Part shown: one piece after another, positions 1 to 9,236 of the stretch
How positions within the stretch are numbered: the stretch's first letter is position 1
How the letters are laid out: every line of letters starts with the position of its first letter
NCBI RefSeq assembly: GCF_027921745.1
Contig: NC_079238.1
Location: forward strand, 1,674,001 to 1,738,000
Direction of reading: 5' to 3'
DNA length: 64,000 nt
DNA from: Schizosaccharomyces osmophilus
Taxonomy: Eukaryota > Ascomycota > Schizosaccharomycetes > Schizosaccharomycetales > Schizosaccharomycetaceae
The notes under the pieces: model-generated
Databases searched by the model: none
What the model was told of the DNA's origin: nothing
What the model saw: the letters and a program-made list of their open reading frames with translations, nothing else
Made by a program: the position numbers and the translations under genes

Positions 1-18
1 ATACTACAAAAAGCAGGT

Positions 19-738
19 TTATTTTTTCATGGATGAAGCACGACGGGCCTTAACGACTTCCTTCTTTTGCTTTTGATCAGCAACACGCTTGGCCAACAAT
101 TGAGCGAATCCAGCAGCATCCTCACGATTCTTCTCAGCTTGTCTACGCTTGAGAGCGAAACGGTGACGCTTGTGTTGAAGGGTTCTGGGGGTAACAAGGC
201 GTTGGATCTTGGGGGCCTTGGTGTAAGGCTTCTTGCCTTCCTTCTTGGGCTGAACCTCACGACGAATAACGAATTGGCGAACATCGTCTTCCTTAGTCAA
301 GTTGAAGAAGCGGCGAATCTTAGAGGCACGCTTAGGTCCGAGACGCTTGGGGACGGTAACGTCGGTCAAGCCGGGAATGTCTTGCTCACCTTGCTTAACA
401 ATGGCGACAGCGAGAACAGCCATGTCTTGGTTGACGATGCAACCACGGACGGACTTACGCTTGCGCTCACCGTCACGACGAGGGCGGTAGCAAGGGTGAC
501 CAGCACGAAGCAAAAGACGAACACGGTGAGGAAGCAAGACACCTTGGAACATAGGGAAACCTTGCTTGTCGTTACCACCGGTGATCTTGAAGACGTAGCC
601 AGCAAATTCGGGTCCTACAGAGTCAGCGGGAACTTCTTGGCCCATTCTCTTGTCCATAAAGACACGGAGACGACGGTCATCGTCAATCTCAATTAGTTTT
701 TGAGTACCGTTCGCCGGGTAGGAAATGTTCAGCTTCAT
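19..738 (-). CDS. rps6: 40S ribosomal protein S6 (eS6)
   Basis: Structural protein of the small ribosomal subunit. I place the start at the ATG beginning MKLNISYP, giving 239 residues, the usual fungal length. The open frame runs 29 codons further upstream, but that stretch overlaps the HomolD promoter box and is unlike any S6. The body is strongly basic, as in the family. The C-terminus ends RRASSMKK, with Ser235 and Ser236 in an AGC-kinase context; these are the serines phosphorylated downstream of TOR in fission yeast and animals. HomolD and HomolE boxes lie just upstream, the promoter type of fission yeast ribosomal protein genes. No intron is needed. S. pombe has two S6 paralogues, and by neighbourhood this is the rps602 counterpart. 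The identification is essentially certain. Confidence 0.98.
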   Translation of the reverse strand: MKLNISYPANGTQKLIEIDDDRRLRVFMDKRMGQEVPADSVGPEFAGYVFKITGGNDKQGFPMFQGVLLPHRVRLLLRAGHPCYRPRRDGERKRKSVRGCIVNQDMAVLAVAIVKQGEQDIPGLTDVTVPKRLGPKRASKIRRFFNLTKEDDVRQFVIRREVQPKKEGKKPYTKAPKIQRLVTPRTLQHKRHRFALKRRQAEKNREDAAGFAQLLAKRVADQKQKKEVVKARRASSMKK

Positions 739-799
739 CGTGGCGGTTGGAGAATTCCTGCTGTTGCAACTTTCTGTTGCTTCTACACTTTGATAGAAA

Positions 800-839
800 C
801 AGTCACAACATTTCTTTCTAAACATTTCGGCCCTACCCT
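800..839 (-). promoter_or_regulatory. HomolD and HomolE boxes of rps6
   Basis: The top strand reads CAGTCACA at 800-807 (TGTGACTG on the gene's strand) and CCCTACCCT at 831-839. These match HomolD and HomolE, the paired elements that replace TATA in fission yeast ribosomal protein promoters. HomolD is the gene-proximal box, as expected. The pair is 62 bp or more from the rps6 start codon. The match is seen directly; function is inferred from S. pombe. Confidence 0.85.
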
Positions 840-1182
840 AAATCCCCAAAATAAGCTATCTGCAAGAGTGCTTTAATACAATCCAACGCGACTCAAGAAG
901 GCTCCCTATATGGAATGCAGATGTACACAAATTCACAGGTGCCTGCTGTATGACAGGAGAGAATCATTTCTCAATCGTTTTTATGCGTTACATCTCTGTA
1001 TGGTAAGTTTTTTGAAATACTAGGAAAGGAATTTCTTTTGGATCATTCGTTTTTCACCTTTTGTAAGACGCGCGAGTTTTTTGACGCGTTCCAACATATC
1101 GACGCAAGTCCCTTCCCACCTGAATCAAGCAACTTTTCTTCCTGAAACGTAGAGGTCTCTTCGTTTTCCTTTAAATCCTATC
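840..1182. other. intergenic region between rps6 and the 334-aa gene
   Basis: Divergent promoter region without a supportable gene. It holds one ACGCGT (MCB core) at 1084-1089, about 95 bp before the start codon of the rightward gene, with a further CG-rich run just before it (around 1070). A single MCB core is weak evidence for MBF control. Confidence 0.4.
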
Positions 1183-2187
1183 ATGAAGCTTCATTCTGCA
1201 TTATGTTCCGGCGCGGTTGGAACATCAAGGTTTTATCGTTCGGAACTGCCAGCGCTTTATAAAAGGCTTATTCTGGATGCTAGAGCATTGGGACAACAAC
1301 CGGAAAAAGGTCTTTGGTTTCATGTAAAAACTTACTATCCAGTTAGCTATGCGGAGGATATGCTAACTGGAAGTCTTCCGAGACGTTTCTTCAAACTTCA
1401 AGCATTTCCATACTACAACGAAAAAATACGATCAAAAGAGTGGTTTGTTCGTGCTTATATTCAACCAGGATTGCCGATCCCTACTTCTCCTCCTGGCTTT
1501 CCTCCAAACGAAGCACAGGAAGCAGCTAACCAAGACAATCAAACACTCCCCCAAGCCTACTTTGCGAGAGATGAAAATTCGGACCCAACGACTTTTGTGA
1601 AAAGAGTCATTCCCGCTCGTGCTCCTTTGGAAGTTTCCGACGACTTTTCTGGAATAGGTTCTTGGTATCTTGCGGATAGCCAGCAAGTACAGGATTTCGA
1701 AAACCAAAAAGCTCTTTTGACCCAGTTTCGAATGAGGGCATATCCTAAATCCCTTCTATTACAATATGTTCCTAACGAAGCTACAAGCGAAGATCTTTAC
1801 AAATATTTGCGACGACAAGGTCCTATAGATGGAGTTATACAAATGAACAAGGAAGCGTTGCCAGCATCACCAAATTCTTTTCAGAGCAAGGAGTTGCTAC
1901 GCTTGACGCCCACGAACGATTGGCTTATTATTACCCCGAAACCCAATTTATTTTTGCGTCTCCTGCATAGAAATTCTTGGGAATCAATAAAAAGACTCGC
2001 GTCTCTCTCACAAAAATCTCCTGAAGAGCGTCTGAAAGCTCGAGGAATATCTGGGGCGCCGTTTCAAGATCCTTCTGACTCTACAGCTCATAATTCGCTG
2101 TTATTGTTTGCAAGCAATTTCTTCAATACTACAATTGAAAATGCAAAACTATCCTCAAAATTACCACGAAAGAAAAATACTGCTTAA
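1183..2187 (+). CDS. conserved protein of unknown function, probably mitochondrial
   Basis: Single-exon gene of 334 codons with an ATG start. I do not recognise a named family. The N-terminus has Arg and Lys at intervals, hydroxylated residues and few acids for the first 30 residues (MKLHSALCSG, then TSRFYRSELP), which looks like a mitochondrial presequence. The middle is aromatic- and Pro-rich (QPGLPIPTSPPGFPP), and the C-terminus ends in a basic tail. There is no clear transmembrane helix. Its place and strand next to rps6 match S. pombe SPAPB1E7.11c as I remember the order. A mitochondrial ribosome or membrane-associated role is possible, but nothing in the sequence proves it. Confidence 0.8.
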   Translation: MKLHSALCSGAVGTSRFYRSELPALYKRLILDARALGQQPEKGLWFHVKTYYPVSYAEDMLTGSLPRRFFKLQAFPYYNEKIRSKEWFVRAYIQPGLPIPTSPPGFPPNEAQEAANQDNQTLPQAYFARDENSDPTTFVKRVIPARAPLEVSDDFSGIGSWYLADSQQVQDFENQKALLTQFRMRAYPKSLLLQYVPNEATSEDLYKYLRRQGPIDGVIQMNKEALPASPNSFQSKELLRLTPTNDWLIITPKPNLFLRLLHRNSWESIKRLASLSQKSPEERLKARGISGAPFQDPSDSTAHNSLLLFASNFFNTTIENAKLSSKLPRKKNTA

Positions 2188-2417
2188 TCAAGAGTTATAG
2201 AAATGAATTTAACAAGCTTTCAGCCCATCAAGAGCTTGAAAGTAGATATGAATAATTTACTATCGATTATGATGAGCCTTCACTCCCCTTTTCCCAATTG
2301 ATTCAGCTTACAGCAGAGAAATCCGCATCTTTAAGGCATTTTTTTTTTGGAAATTAGTATTACTTCTTTGAATTACGTGCATCTTGCTTTCAAGGAATCA
2401 TTGGCTCGTTTTGAAAG

Positions 2418-2807
2418 TTATGGGTAGACTGAATTTATTTTCTCGATGAAAGCTTCTATTTGGTCTTCTTGAAGACGTTCCTCAATCCCTTCGATACAAG
2501 CATAAATCTCTGGAATACTTGAAGGCCGATTATTTAAAATAATTAGCTTTTCAGCTTTGGTTAATTCATATTCATCCAGTACTTTTAAACATGCAAGAAA
2601 CTTTCCTTCATCCATATGGGCGCAATTCGTTTGCGAATTCATATACTTTAGGATTTCAAACTGTATAGTTCGCAAATTTTCACATACTAGTCCGCCTGCT
2701 GCTCCCCTTTCTCGAGTCCTTTGGTTTTGCTCTTCTTCCATGTCCTTCAGATGCAGGTAAACCTCGGCGTTTGTCAAATACGCATCTCTTGCGTTTAAGA
2801 TCTTCAT
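2418..2807 (-). CDS. rpc17: DNA-directed RNA polymerase III subunit Rpc17 (C17/CGRP-RCP family)
   Basis: A 129-residue protein starting MKILNARDAYLTNAEV, which matches the Rpc17 N-terminus (N-A-R-D-A-x-L-T-N-x-E-V). The C-terminal half (LTKAEKLIILNNRPSSIPE through the end) is the HRDC-like fold of this subunit, with the conserved motif of an LxKxEKLxxxNxRP type. C17 pairs with C25 to form the Pol III stalk used in initiation at tRNA and 5S genes. The length equals the family norm and no intron is needed. The gene lies between the unknown mitochondrial-type gene and ogm2. A second Pol III subunit gene, rpc82, lies about 27 kb away. Confidence 0.95.
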   Translation of the reverse strand: MKILNARDAYLTNAEVYLHLKDMEEEQNQRTRERGAAGGLVCENLRTIQFEILKYMNSQTNCAHMDEGKFLACLKVLDEYELTKAEKLIILNNRPSSIPEIYACIEGIEERLQEDQIEAFIEKINSVYP

Positions 2808-3631
2808 CTCGAAATGTGTTCTTTTTGTTTTAAACCAATCGTCCTTTGTTTACAAATTGGCATTTGCTTCTGGCAAACGCAAACTTTTCTGAGGAATATG
2901 ATTTCAGCTTTGTCTGTTGTTTCATGCAACGCAACGAGAGTCCTTAAAGAAATTAGCGATTTTTGGCTAGTACGGTAAAACGCCCTTGTTGTGACTGTCT
3001 ATGGAATTGTCAGTATATAAGGAGTGCACCTGCCAAAGGCTTTCCACGTTGCGCTGCTGTTTTATTAGTTTTATGCTTTTCCAATGCATTTAGACTTACG
3101 GAGCAGCAGTAGATGGAGAATGAAAGCCCAAAAGGCAGTGGTTTCAAATTTGAATGAAGCTTACTGCAAGAGAAGGTTTTAACATTATTAGTTATATAGA
3201 TGTACATCGTTGTGCATGAAAAAGCACAATCAATAAGAAGTGGTGATTGCTACGAATAATATATGTTCATGAAATTTACGCTTGTATGTTAAAATGATGG
3301 AAAGTAACCGAATTTTGTACTAGCAATTTTTGAAATTGAGCAGATCAAGGATTGAGACACGACTGGCATAAATTTTGACACGTACTGTCGGTAGCAAAGA
3401 GTAAAAGAAAAAATCTAACTTCGTTCAATGCTTTGCTTCATTTAATACGATTCTCAGAGGCATGAATCACTTTATTCCTAAAGAAATTTTAACAATTAAA
3501 GATTGAATTGAACTGAGTTCAGTAATATAATGTAAGTAGTTGCATTAGTAGATCCCTCATTTTTTAAGAGAAGCCATCAAGACTTGCTCAGATGTTTATT
3601 GTATGTGATATATATTTTTATATTCATATAT
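2808..3631. other. 824-bp gap between rpc17 and ogm2; possible non-coding transcript
   Basis: No ORF here is convincing. On the plus strand, TGTGACTG (perfect HomolD) lies at 2990-2997 and TATATAA at 3014-3020, both pointing right and away from rpc17. Downstream, about 3050-3200 holds short complementary arms (GCTGCT with AGCAGC; GCAGT with ACTGC). This could be an RNA gene such as a snoRNA, but I could not find a full set of C/D or H/ACA boxes. It could also be chance. Confidence 0.3.
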
Positions 3632-5851
3632 CTAGTCATGGACATTCCAAGACTTGAGCCAGCGTAAATGGTGAAACTTGGAGGAGGGACCATGCATACC
3701 AAAAGTAACATCCTTGAAATAAATAAAGACGGCAGTGATAATGACATAAAGCAATAAATAAACTGTAATACGAGCAGCACGAGGTAGCTTCTGAGCAAAC
3801 CAGTCCACCATAAAGCTAGCGGTAAAAGCTGAGAAGGCATACGAGGGTTCATAATGATGCACATATAAGACTCGTCCCATGATATAGTAAGGTAAATAAT
3901 TCATAAACCAACCCAAAAACGGGTAGACTCCGGCAAAGTGAACCGTATCGAACAGCTTTGAGTTCCATTGTAAAGCGTGACGACGCCAGCCCAAAACAGA
4001 TCCAACAACAAATAAAACAAAACCAAACAAACTGGCTGTAGCAAACCAGTATGCAAATGGGTTTCCTATCAACAAATACTTAATTTGATCATCACCCCAA
4101 CCACACATACGTAAAGTAGCTAATAAGAACGGCCATTGGTAAGCATCGCTGCGAAGAGCGTCGAGTTTATCCTCATCGGGAACAAGACCATTATTGGCAC
4201 GCAACATTGCCCGATTCAGATGAAAAAAATCATTCCAGAATGAATTAGGATAATCCTCCAGACTTCCTTCGGGGAGACGTGGATTTATGTGCTCCTCAAC
4301 ATTCCAATGGGTATTGACATTATTGGCATCCGTATCAGGATCGCAATACATCTCAATTTGACCAAAACCCCAAGCGGGAAGCGAAGAGGTAGAAGAACTC
4401 AAATAGCAATCCATAACGGGGTTGTATAATTGGAATACAGTGGACAAGGAGCGGACGGAAGAAGAATCCTTATGAGTAGAATCCGAGATAATTTTCACAG
4501 TCCAATAATCTTTCTCATCACCAATGTCGCCTAATCCATAACCCGAAACTTCGTACATGCGTTGATTGAGGGGTGCAGGGATGTCATGAGTATGCAAGTT
4601 GCGGTTGGTAAAAGGATGAACAAGGCGAACAAGGCTACCTTCCTTGATGGGAATTTTAGGATCATTTTCTTCAAAATCGTAATGAACGCCGTATTCAGGA
4701 AGGAACATCCATTCATTATTTCCATCTTTGTGATGATAACCTGTGACTTGCTGTTGCTTGCTTCCACCCGGGAAGGTCTGAATATGGGAGTGTAGTAAAG
4801 CACCAGCTGAATTTCTGCTTTTTAAGGTAAATTTACTTCCATACATTACGTCGACGGGATTTTTAGTGAGTGGAGAGCCTTCAAGGCGAGCTTGGAAAAG
4901 AGAGGGCATCTGGGCATCACCAGGACCAGACTTGCTCAAAACAGCAAATTGAATCCAAAATGTCAATGCATATATAAAGAAGGGAGTAATGATAAGGAAA
5001 ATAATTCTAGTCAGCCAATGTCCAGCATAAGCAGTCCAGGAGACCTTTTTGTTGTTTAAGAGTCGGAAAAGCTCGTCTACGGTGTACAAGCCAACGACGA
5101 CGGTGATAAAGAGACCGACCAATTTTACACTGCATACGCAGCCAATGCAAATGCCTGTCAAGGTGAGCCATTTAAACCAGTAAAACGAAAAAGGCTGCTT
5201 GCGGTAGACGTGAAATCGAGAAAGGGAAAAGAAGGTACTAAGGATGAAAAATAAGAGCATGCTATCCAAAAGAATGAAGCGGCTGATAGTTGCCAAATGA
5301 TTGTCTAAAGCAATCATAAGGCCGACCAAGGTAGCGGCCCAAAAAGAGTAACCAAAATTGATAGCAGAATAATAAGCCAAAGGAATGCAAAAGGTACCAA
5401 AAACGGCATTCCAAAGTCGCATAAATTTAAAGTTCATGCCTTCGGGGTAAGTAGCACCTGAATCGAAGCCAAACTGGCCATCGTAACCAACCAACTTTCC
5501 GGCGACAGCATTCAGCATTTTTCCCAAAGGAGGATGAACGTCAAAATAAAATTCATGTTTGAGATAATAGGATGCAAACTTTCCAAAATGCGCTTCATCC
5601 CAAATCACCATGGGGCTATCGGCGATGTGCCAAGTACGAACAAAACCAGCGATGATTGTCAAAACAAGGGGGACCAAAACATATCCAAAAAGTTTGCTGC
5701 ATGAAGATTCTGTTTTCGTTGAAAATGAAGCGCTGTCTTGTTTTTTGAAGTCTTCTGTTTCATTTGCGACGGCGGAACTCTCTGGGGAATTGCTTTTGCC
5801 AGGAAAACGTTGACGCAACTTGCCAGAATTCTCTTTTTGCCCAGCCGACAT
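3632..5851 (-). CDS. ogm2: dolichyl-phosphate-mannose:protein O-mannosyltransferase, PMT2 family
   Basis: A 739-residue multi-pass ER membrane enzyme that transfers mannose from dolichol phosphate to Ser/Thr of secreted proteins. The cytosolic N-tail is about 50 residues. The first membrane helix is at about 55-72. The catalytic Asp-Glu pair is Asp85-Glu86 in [10 protein letters not shown], followed by DVHPPLGK. A luminal block at about 335-520 holds three MIR repeats, and several C-terminal helices follow. The stretch [19 protein letters not shown] is the PMT2-type signature (QQQVT...HKD.NNEW), which separates it from PMT1 and PMT4. Fungal PMT2 proteins usually work with a PMT1 partner (Ogm1 in S. 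pombe). Length and position agree with S. pombe ogm2/oma2. The Ser-rich secreted protein at 27 kb is a plausible substrate class. Confidence 0.96.
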   Translation of the reverse strand: MSAGQKENSGKLRQRFPGKSNSPESSAVANETEDFKKQDSASFSTKTESSCSKLFGYVLVPLVLTIIAGFVRTWHIADSPMVIWDEAHFGKFASYYLKHEFYFDVHPPLGKMLNAVAGKLVGYDGQFGFDSGATYPEGMNFKFMRLWNAVFGTFCIPLAYYSAINFGYSFWAATLVGLMIALDNHLATISRFILLDSMLLFFILSTFFSLSRFHVYRKQPFSFYWFKWLTLTGICIGCVCSVKLVGLFITVVVGLYTVDELFRLLNNKKVSWTAYAGHWLTRIIFLIITPFFIYALTFWIQFAVLSKSGPGDAQMPSLFQARLEGSPLTKNPVDVMYGSKFTLKSRNSAGALLHSHIQTFPGGSKQQQVTGYHHKDGNNEWMFLPEYGVHYDFEENDPKIPIKEGSLVRLVHPFTNRNLHTHDIPAPLNQRMYEVSGYGLGDIGDEKDYWTVKIISDSTHKDSSSVRSLSTVFQLYNPVMDCYLSSSTSSLPAWGFGQIEMYCDPDTDANNVNTHWNVEEHINPRLPEGSLEDYPNSFWNDFFHLNRAMLRANNGLVPDEDKLDALRSDAYQWPFLLATLRMCGWGDDQIKYLLIGNPFAYWFATASLFGFVLFVVGSVLGWRRHALQWNSKLFDTVHFAGVYPFLGWFMNYLPYYIMGRVLYVHHYEPSYAFSAFTASFMVDWFAQKLPRAARITVYLLLYVIITAVFIYFKDVTFGMHGPSSKFHHLRWLKSWNVHD

Positions 5852-6297
5852 ACTTTCAAAAAATCTAGTTCCTTGAAATTATGTTTGTTGTCTATGATTA
5901 TGCAAAGTAAACTGAAATAGCCTACGCAAATGTCCTCTGTTCACGATTCCTATGTGGGCTCAGTTGTTTTCTCAGCGAACCGTCTAGGTAAAGCCAACCA
6001 GTTTCAAAACGAAGCGATAAATATATAAAATGCGACAAATTCCTTTTGATCGTTTCCTTCACGTTGGCAAAGGGCATCTGTCCAGCTGGGTTTACGAGGT
6101 CCAAGAAGCGGAAAGTGACAAAGCCTCATCCTTGTCACTTTCCAAAAAGCTCAGGTTGTGCGATGAAGAGGAGAGCCAAGAAAGCATGAATTGCAGGAAT
6201 CAACACACGCGCAATGAAATTTCTAAAAAATAAAAAAAGGGAGAATATTCTTTTTTCAAAAACAATAAGAAAATTGAAAAAAATAAAAAAAGTGTTT
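5852..6297. other. intergenic region with small ORF and 12-bp hairpin
   Basis: An ATG-initiated 67-codon ORF lies on the plus strand at 6030-6233, 9 bp after a TATA-like string (ATATATAA). I do not recognise its product. A perfect 12-bp inverted repeat falls inside it: arms 6110-6121 and 6132-6143 around a 10-nt loop. The ORF may be chance, or the segment may act as RNA. It sits between the ogm2 promoter and the tRNA-His terminator. Confidence 0.3.
6285..6291 (-). terminator. RNA polymerase III terminator of tRNA-His
   Basis: Seven A residues on the top strand are seven T residues on the tRNA strand, starting 7 nt past the tRNA 3' end. This is a strong Pol III stop signal. Confidence 0.8.
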
Positions 6298-6369
6298 TGC
6301 CCACACCAGGAATCGAACCTGGGTCGCATCCGCCACAAGGATGAGTCTTGACCACTGGACCATGTAAGC
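6298..6369 (-). tRNA. tRNA-His (anticodon GTG)
   Basis: A 72-nt intronless cloverleaf. The anticodon stem is CATCC/GGATG with loop TTGTGGC, so the anticodon is GTG. The T arm is CCAGG/CCTGG with loop TTCGATT (B box GGTTCGATTCC), the variable loop is 4 nt and the discriminator is A73. The acceptor stem is GCTTACA/TGTGGGC: all seven positions pair, but two adjacent pairs (3-70 and 4-69) are U-G wobbles. The D stem has three Watson-Crick pairs and a C13-A22 mismatch. The Pol III T-run follows the 3' end. The anticodon is unambiguous. The weak 5' acceptor arm leaves a small chance that this is a decaying copy. Confidence 0.88.
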
Positions 6370-7643
6370 TGTTCTTGATAGATGAAAAAGTCTGCACAAT
6401 ATATAGAGCAAATAAAGAAATTGAAAGGGACTTTGCGATGAATGTCAAGTCAAAATAAAAGAGAATCGTAGTATATTAGGATAAACAATACCCCCATGAT
6501 GTTTTCAATATATATGTATAAACTATTTAACTTGTGTTTCCTTGGTGTCTCTGTTTTCATTCATCATAACAAACAAGTTAATTCTTTAGTTTTTTCAACA
6601 TTATACTCTTTTCCACTTAAACTGATATTAATCATAGGTTAGTGTACTCTGATTTAACTGTAATGTCTCAGCGAAGCGAGTTGGTCACCATAATTTATTC
6701 TAGGTTTGTTTTATAAGTAAATCAACACATCTCTCTTCCTACATAATAAGCTTGCCTTGATCATAGTAAATAATTTCTATTTTAGTTATTCTAAAAGGTG
6801 AGTAGAAAAAAAATAAGAAATAAAGAGATTTTGAACAATGGCAGCCTTGTGGTATACTTGTAGCTAGTATGCTATATATTATTCAGTATTTTTATTAAAT
6901 TTAGAAATACAATGATAGGTATGAAATCATTAGAATTTCGGATTTGGTCAAGGTCTTTTTCGAAAGCCAAACAAGATACCATTCCATTCTTTTAAAATAT
7001 TCTGTCAATTCAATTAGTCGGGAAAACTCGGTCAGGTCTTGCACTTATCTTCAATGGTCAGACTCAGACTTTTACAGATTCATGTTCAACTACTTGATGA
7101 ATTCCAATGGATGTTTTCCTCTGCTTTCGTGGATTTTCATTCCAATGGTTTGTTTTCTAAAGAAATCGATTGGTATCCCTTTTTTCTGTTGCCTTTTTTT
7201 TTTTGTTTTTTGTTTTTTTTATACAAACAAAAAAGATACAAATTAGCAAAAAAAATTCCTCTTAGTCATGGCTTCATCATCCTCGCTCCATCCCAGTACC
7301 CTATTTCTACCATTTTGTGAATCTTTGCGAATTTTTACGAAGCTTCTACTTTACGAACAAAAAAAACAAATCTTTGCCAATACGCACGCAATTACAATGC
7401 ATTCGTCAGTTAGCAAACAAAAATTCAAAGGAATGAGTCTTAAGGCACTCTGATTTATCAGCAATAGCCTCCTATACAGGCCAATAAAGCTTTTTCTTGC
7501 TGGCGTGGAATGGAACAAAAATTCGCAACCTTTTCAACAATAACAAAGAAAAATATCTGCTATAAATATGCTTTGGTAGGAACATGAATTGTTTCATCTG
7601 AAACGTTCATCCATTTTGTTTTTCTTTTTTCATTCGGCCAAGA
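6370..7643. other. AT-rich intergenic region, 1.3 kb
   Basis: Very AT-rich with T-tracts (about 7195-7221). The open frame around 6944-7246 has no ATG. A 61-codon ATG frame at 7268-7453 has no recognisable product and could be an upstream ORF in the leader of the next gene. I see nothing else I can support. Confidence 0.4.
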
Positions 7644-8315
7644 ATGATTGCTCAATACAAGACGGCTAGAATCCATGAAGACCATGACCTTTTTCATCCT
7701 ATTTTACGTCCCTCCGAAATCAAGACCAAGAAAACATCCACTTCCCAACGGATTCAATCTTCTCCCTACGTTGATAAAGAACATTGGCTCAATTTAGAGT
7801 CCTTGTCTTTTGGCCATCGTCTCTTATCCTTGGCCCTTCAAAGCTTTGTTCCAAAAGATCCAATCTATTATGCTCATCTTCCTTACGAGGAAGCCTTTGA
7901 TATCGAGGAAATCGTCCAATTAGTACGGGACTATGCACATCAATGTCTCTTGCCTGTTCCGAGTTTTTCTGCCTATATTGTGGCATTTCGCTCTGTCTTG
8001 CATTCAAACGTTCAAAGTTCCCAAGAAATGCGCCACAAGCTAGCGGAAATCGATAAGGGATCACATTCGGAGGCAAATGCTTCTGGTGGTCTACTGAAAT
8101 ACTGGTATGGCGTGCCTGACGATACGTACGGCCAAAATTTGGCTACGTGCTGGTGGGATTCTAAAAAGAGTGCGAAGCTTGGAGGAGCAGGAAATATTCA
8201 TCGCGAAGGGTTGAAAACTGTCCGAGGATGGTACAAAAACTGGAAACTCGAGGAATACAAACTCGAAATCGTTGAAGGTGGAAACGACTATGTTTTCCAA
8301 CGTCTTTCTTTGTAA
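7644..8315 (+). CDS. UPF0643-like conserved fungal protein
   Basis: An intact single-exon gene of 223 codons with an ATG start. The C-terminal third contains LKYWYGVPDD, QNLATCWWDS, GGAGNIHREG and VRGWYKNW, a pattern I associate with the fungal UPF0643 family (one S. pombe member, as I recall, is subtelomeric SPBPB2B2.08). There is no signal peptide or membrane helix. Function is unknown; it is probably a soluble cytosolic protein. In the S. pombe order as I remember it, ogm2 and the MFS gene are direct neighbours. This gene would then be an insertion here or a loss there, next to a tRNA gene. Family assignment is from memory and moderate. Confidence 0.72.
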   Translation: MIAQYKTARIHEDHDLFHPILRPSEIKTKKTSTSQRIQSSPYVDKEHWLNLESLSFGHRLLSLALQSFVPKDPIYYAHLPYEEAFDIEEIVQLVRDYAHQCLLPVPSFSAYIVAFRSVLHSNVQSSQEMRHKLAEIDKGSHSEANASGGLLKYWYGVPDDTYGQNLATCWWDSKKSAKLGGAGNIHREGLKTVRGWYKNWKLEEYKLEIVEGGNDYVFQRLSL

Positions 8316-9236
8316 AAACCATGTCTTTTGGGAGAGGGGTCCATTCACTCGTTTGTACTGTTTTTGTTGTTTTCGTTTTCGTTTTCGTTCATGTCTATGT
8401 TTGTGTTTATAGGTATTTTGTTCATTGTCTCCTTTCTATTTATTTATTTTTCCAAACATACAGGTCGTAGGATAAAAATCAGGTAGACAAAATCAAATCA
8501 AGACGAATTGAAAAAACCAATGGAGTACAAATGCACTAGGTCAGACGATTCATAATCAACAATTTATAACCAACAACCATCATTTCGTAACAATTTTAGA
8601 GCCTCCATCTTCAAAGAATCTTAATCCCCATTAGCATGGTCTAACACATTTTGCCAGGGCATTCATACATGTTTCAGACGTGATTCCATTCAATATGCTG
8701 CATGACAGCAATCCCAATTCCTATGGAATTCTATTACTTGGATTCCAAAAAGCTTGGTGGATGTGTCTCACTGTACTCTACATAGACGATGAACAAGCGA
8801 CCAAATACGTACTTGAGCGCCAGCCAGAAATACGACATTTATTTCATTTTCTGAACTATAAACCTGTCTACACTAAAAAGTTTACTGTGTAAAGAAAACA
8901 GAAACCTCGTTTCACTATTTAACGTTGCAGGATAAACCTCTAAGAATGTGATGAAAGTTTATCATCATCTGCTACTCTTAAGGTCCAAGAGAAACTTTCG
9001 CAATTTCCAACACATATGTTTTCATTGATTGCCTTAATTCTTTTATAAATCTATGAGCCGAATCGTGAATCGCTGCTTGTTTTCCGCACCTCTTTCAGAA
9101 ATTCGTTGACTACTCAAGCACTATTGATGGCTTAACAATTCATTTCCTAGACAGAATTCTTTGATTTCATACTTTCTTTTGGACTCTATTCTTATTCCAA
9201 TCTTTTCTTTCTTGTTCTCCCCTTTCGCTGTTCAAA
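8316..9236. other. intergenic region before the MFS gene
   Basis: A short tandem TTTTCG run near 8372-8392 lies in the probable 3' UTR of the upstream gene. The 70-codon frame at 8680-8892 lacks an ATG and resembles nothing I know. No gene is supported. Confidence 0.4.

Noticed and set aside
67-696. 209-codon frame on the plus strand opposite rps6
   Set aside because: Antisense shadow of a highly biased ribosomal protein gene. The Leu/Thr/Ser-rich product matches nothing.
6944-7246. 100-codon frame after the tRNA
   Set aside because: No ATG (opens with TTG), and the end is translated T-tracts (Phe-rich).
8680-8892. 70-codon frame before the MFS gene
   Set aside because: Starts with GTG, has no family match and lies in intergenic AT-rich sequence.
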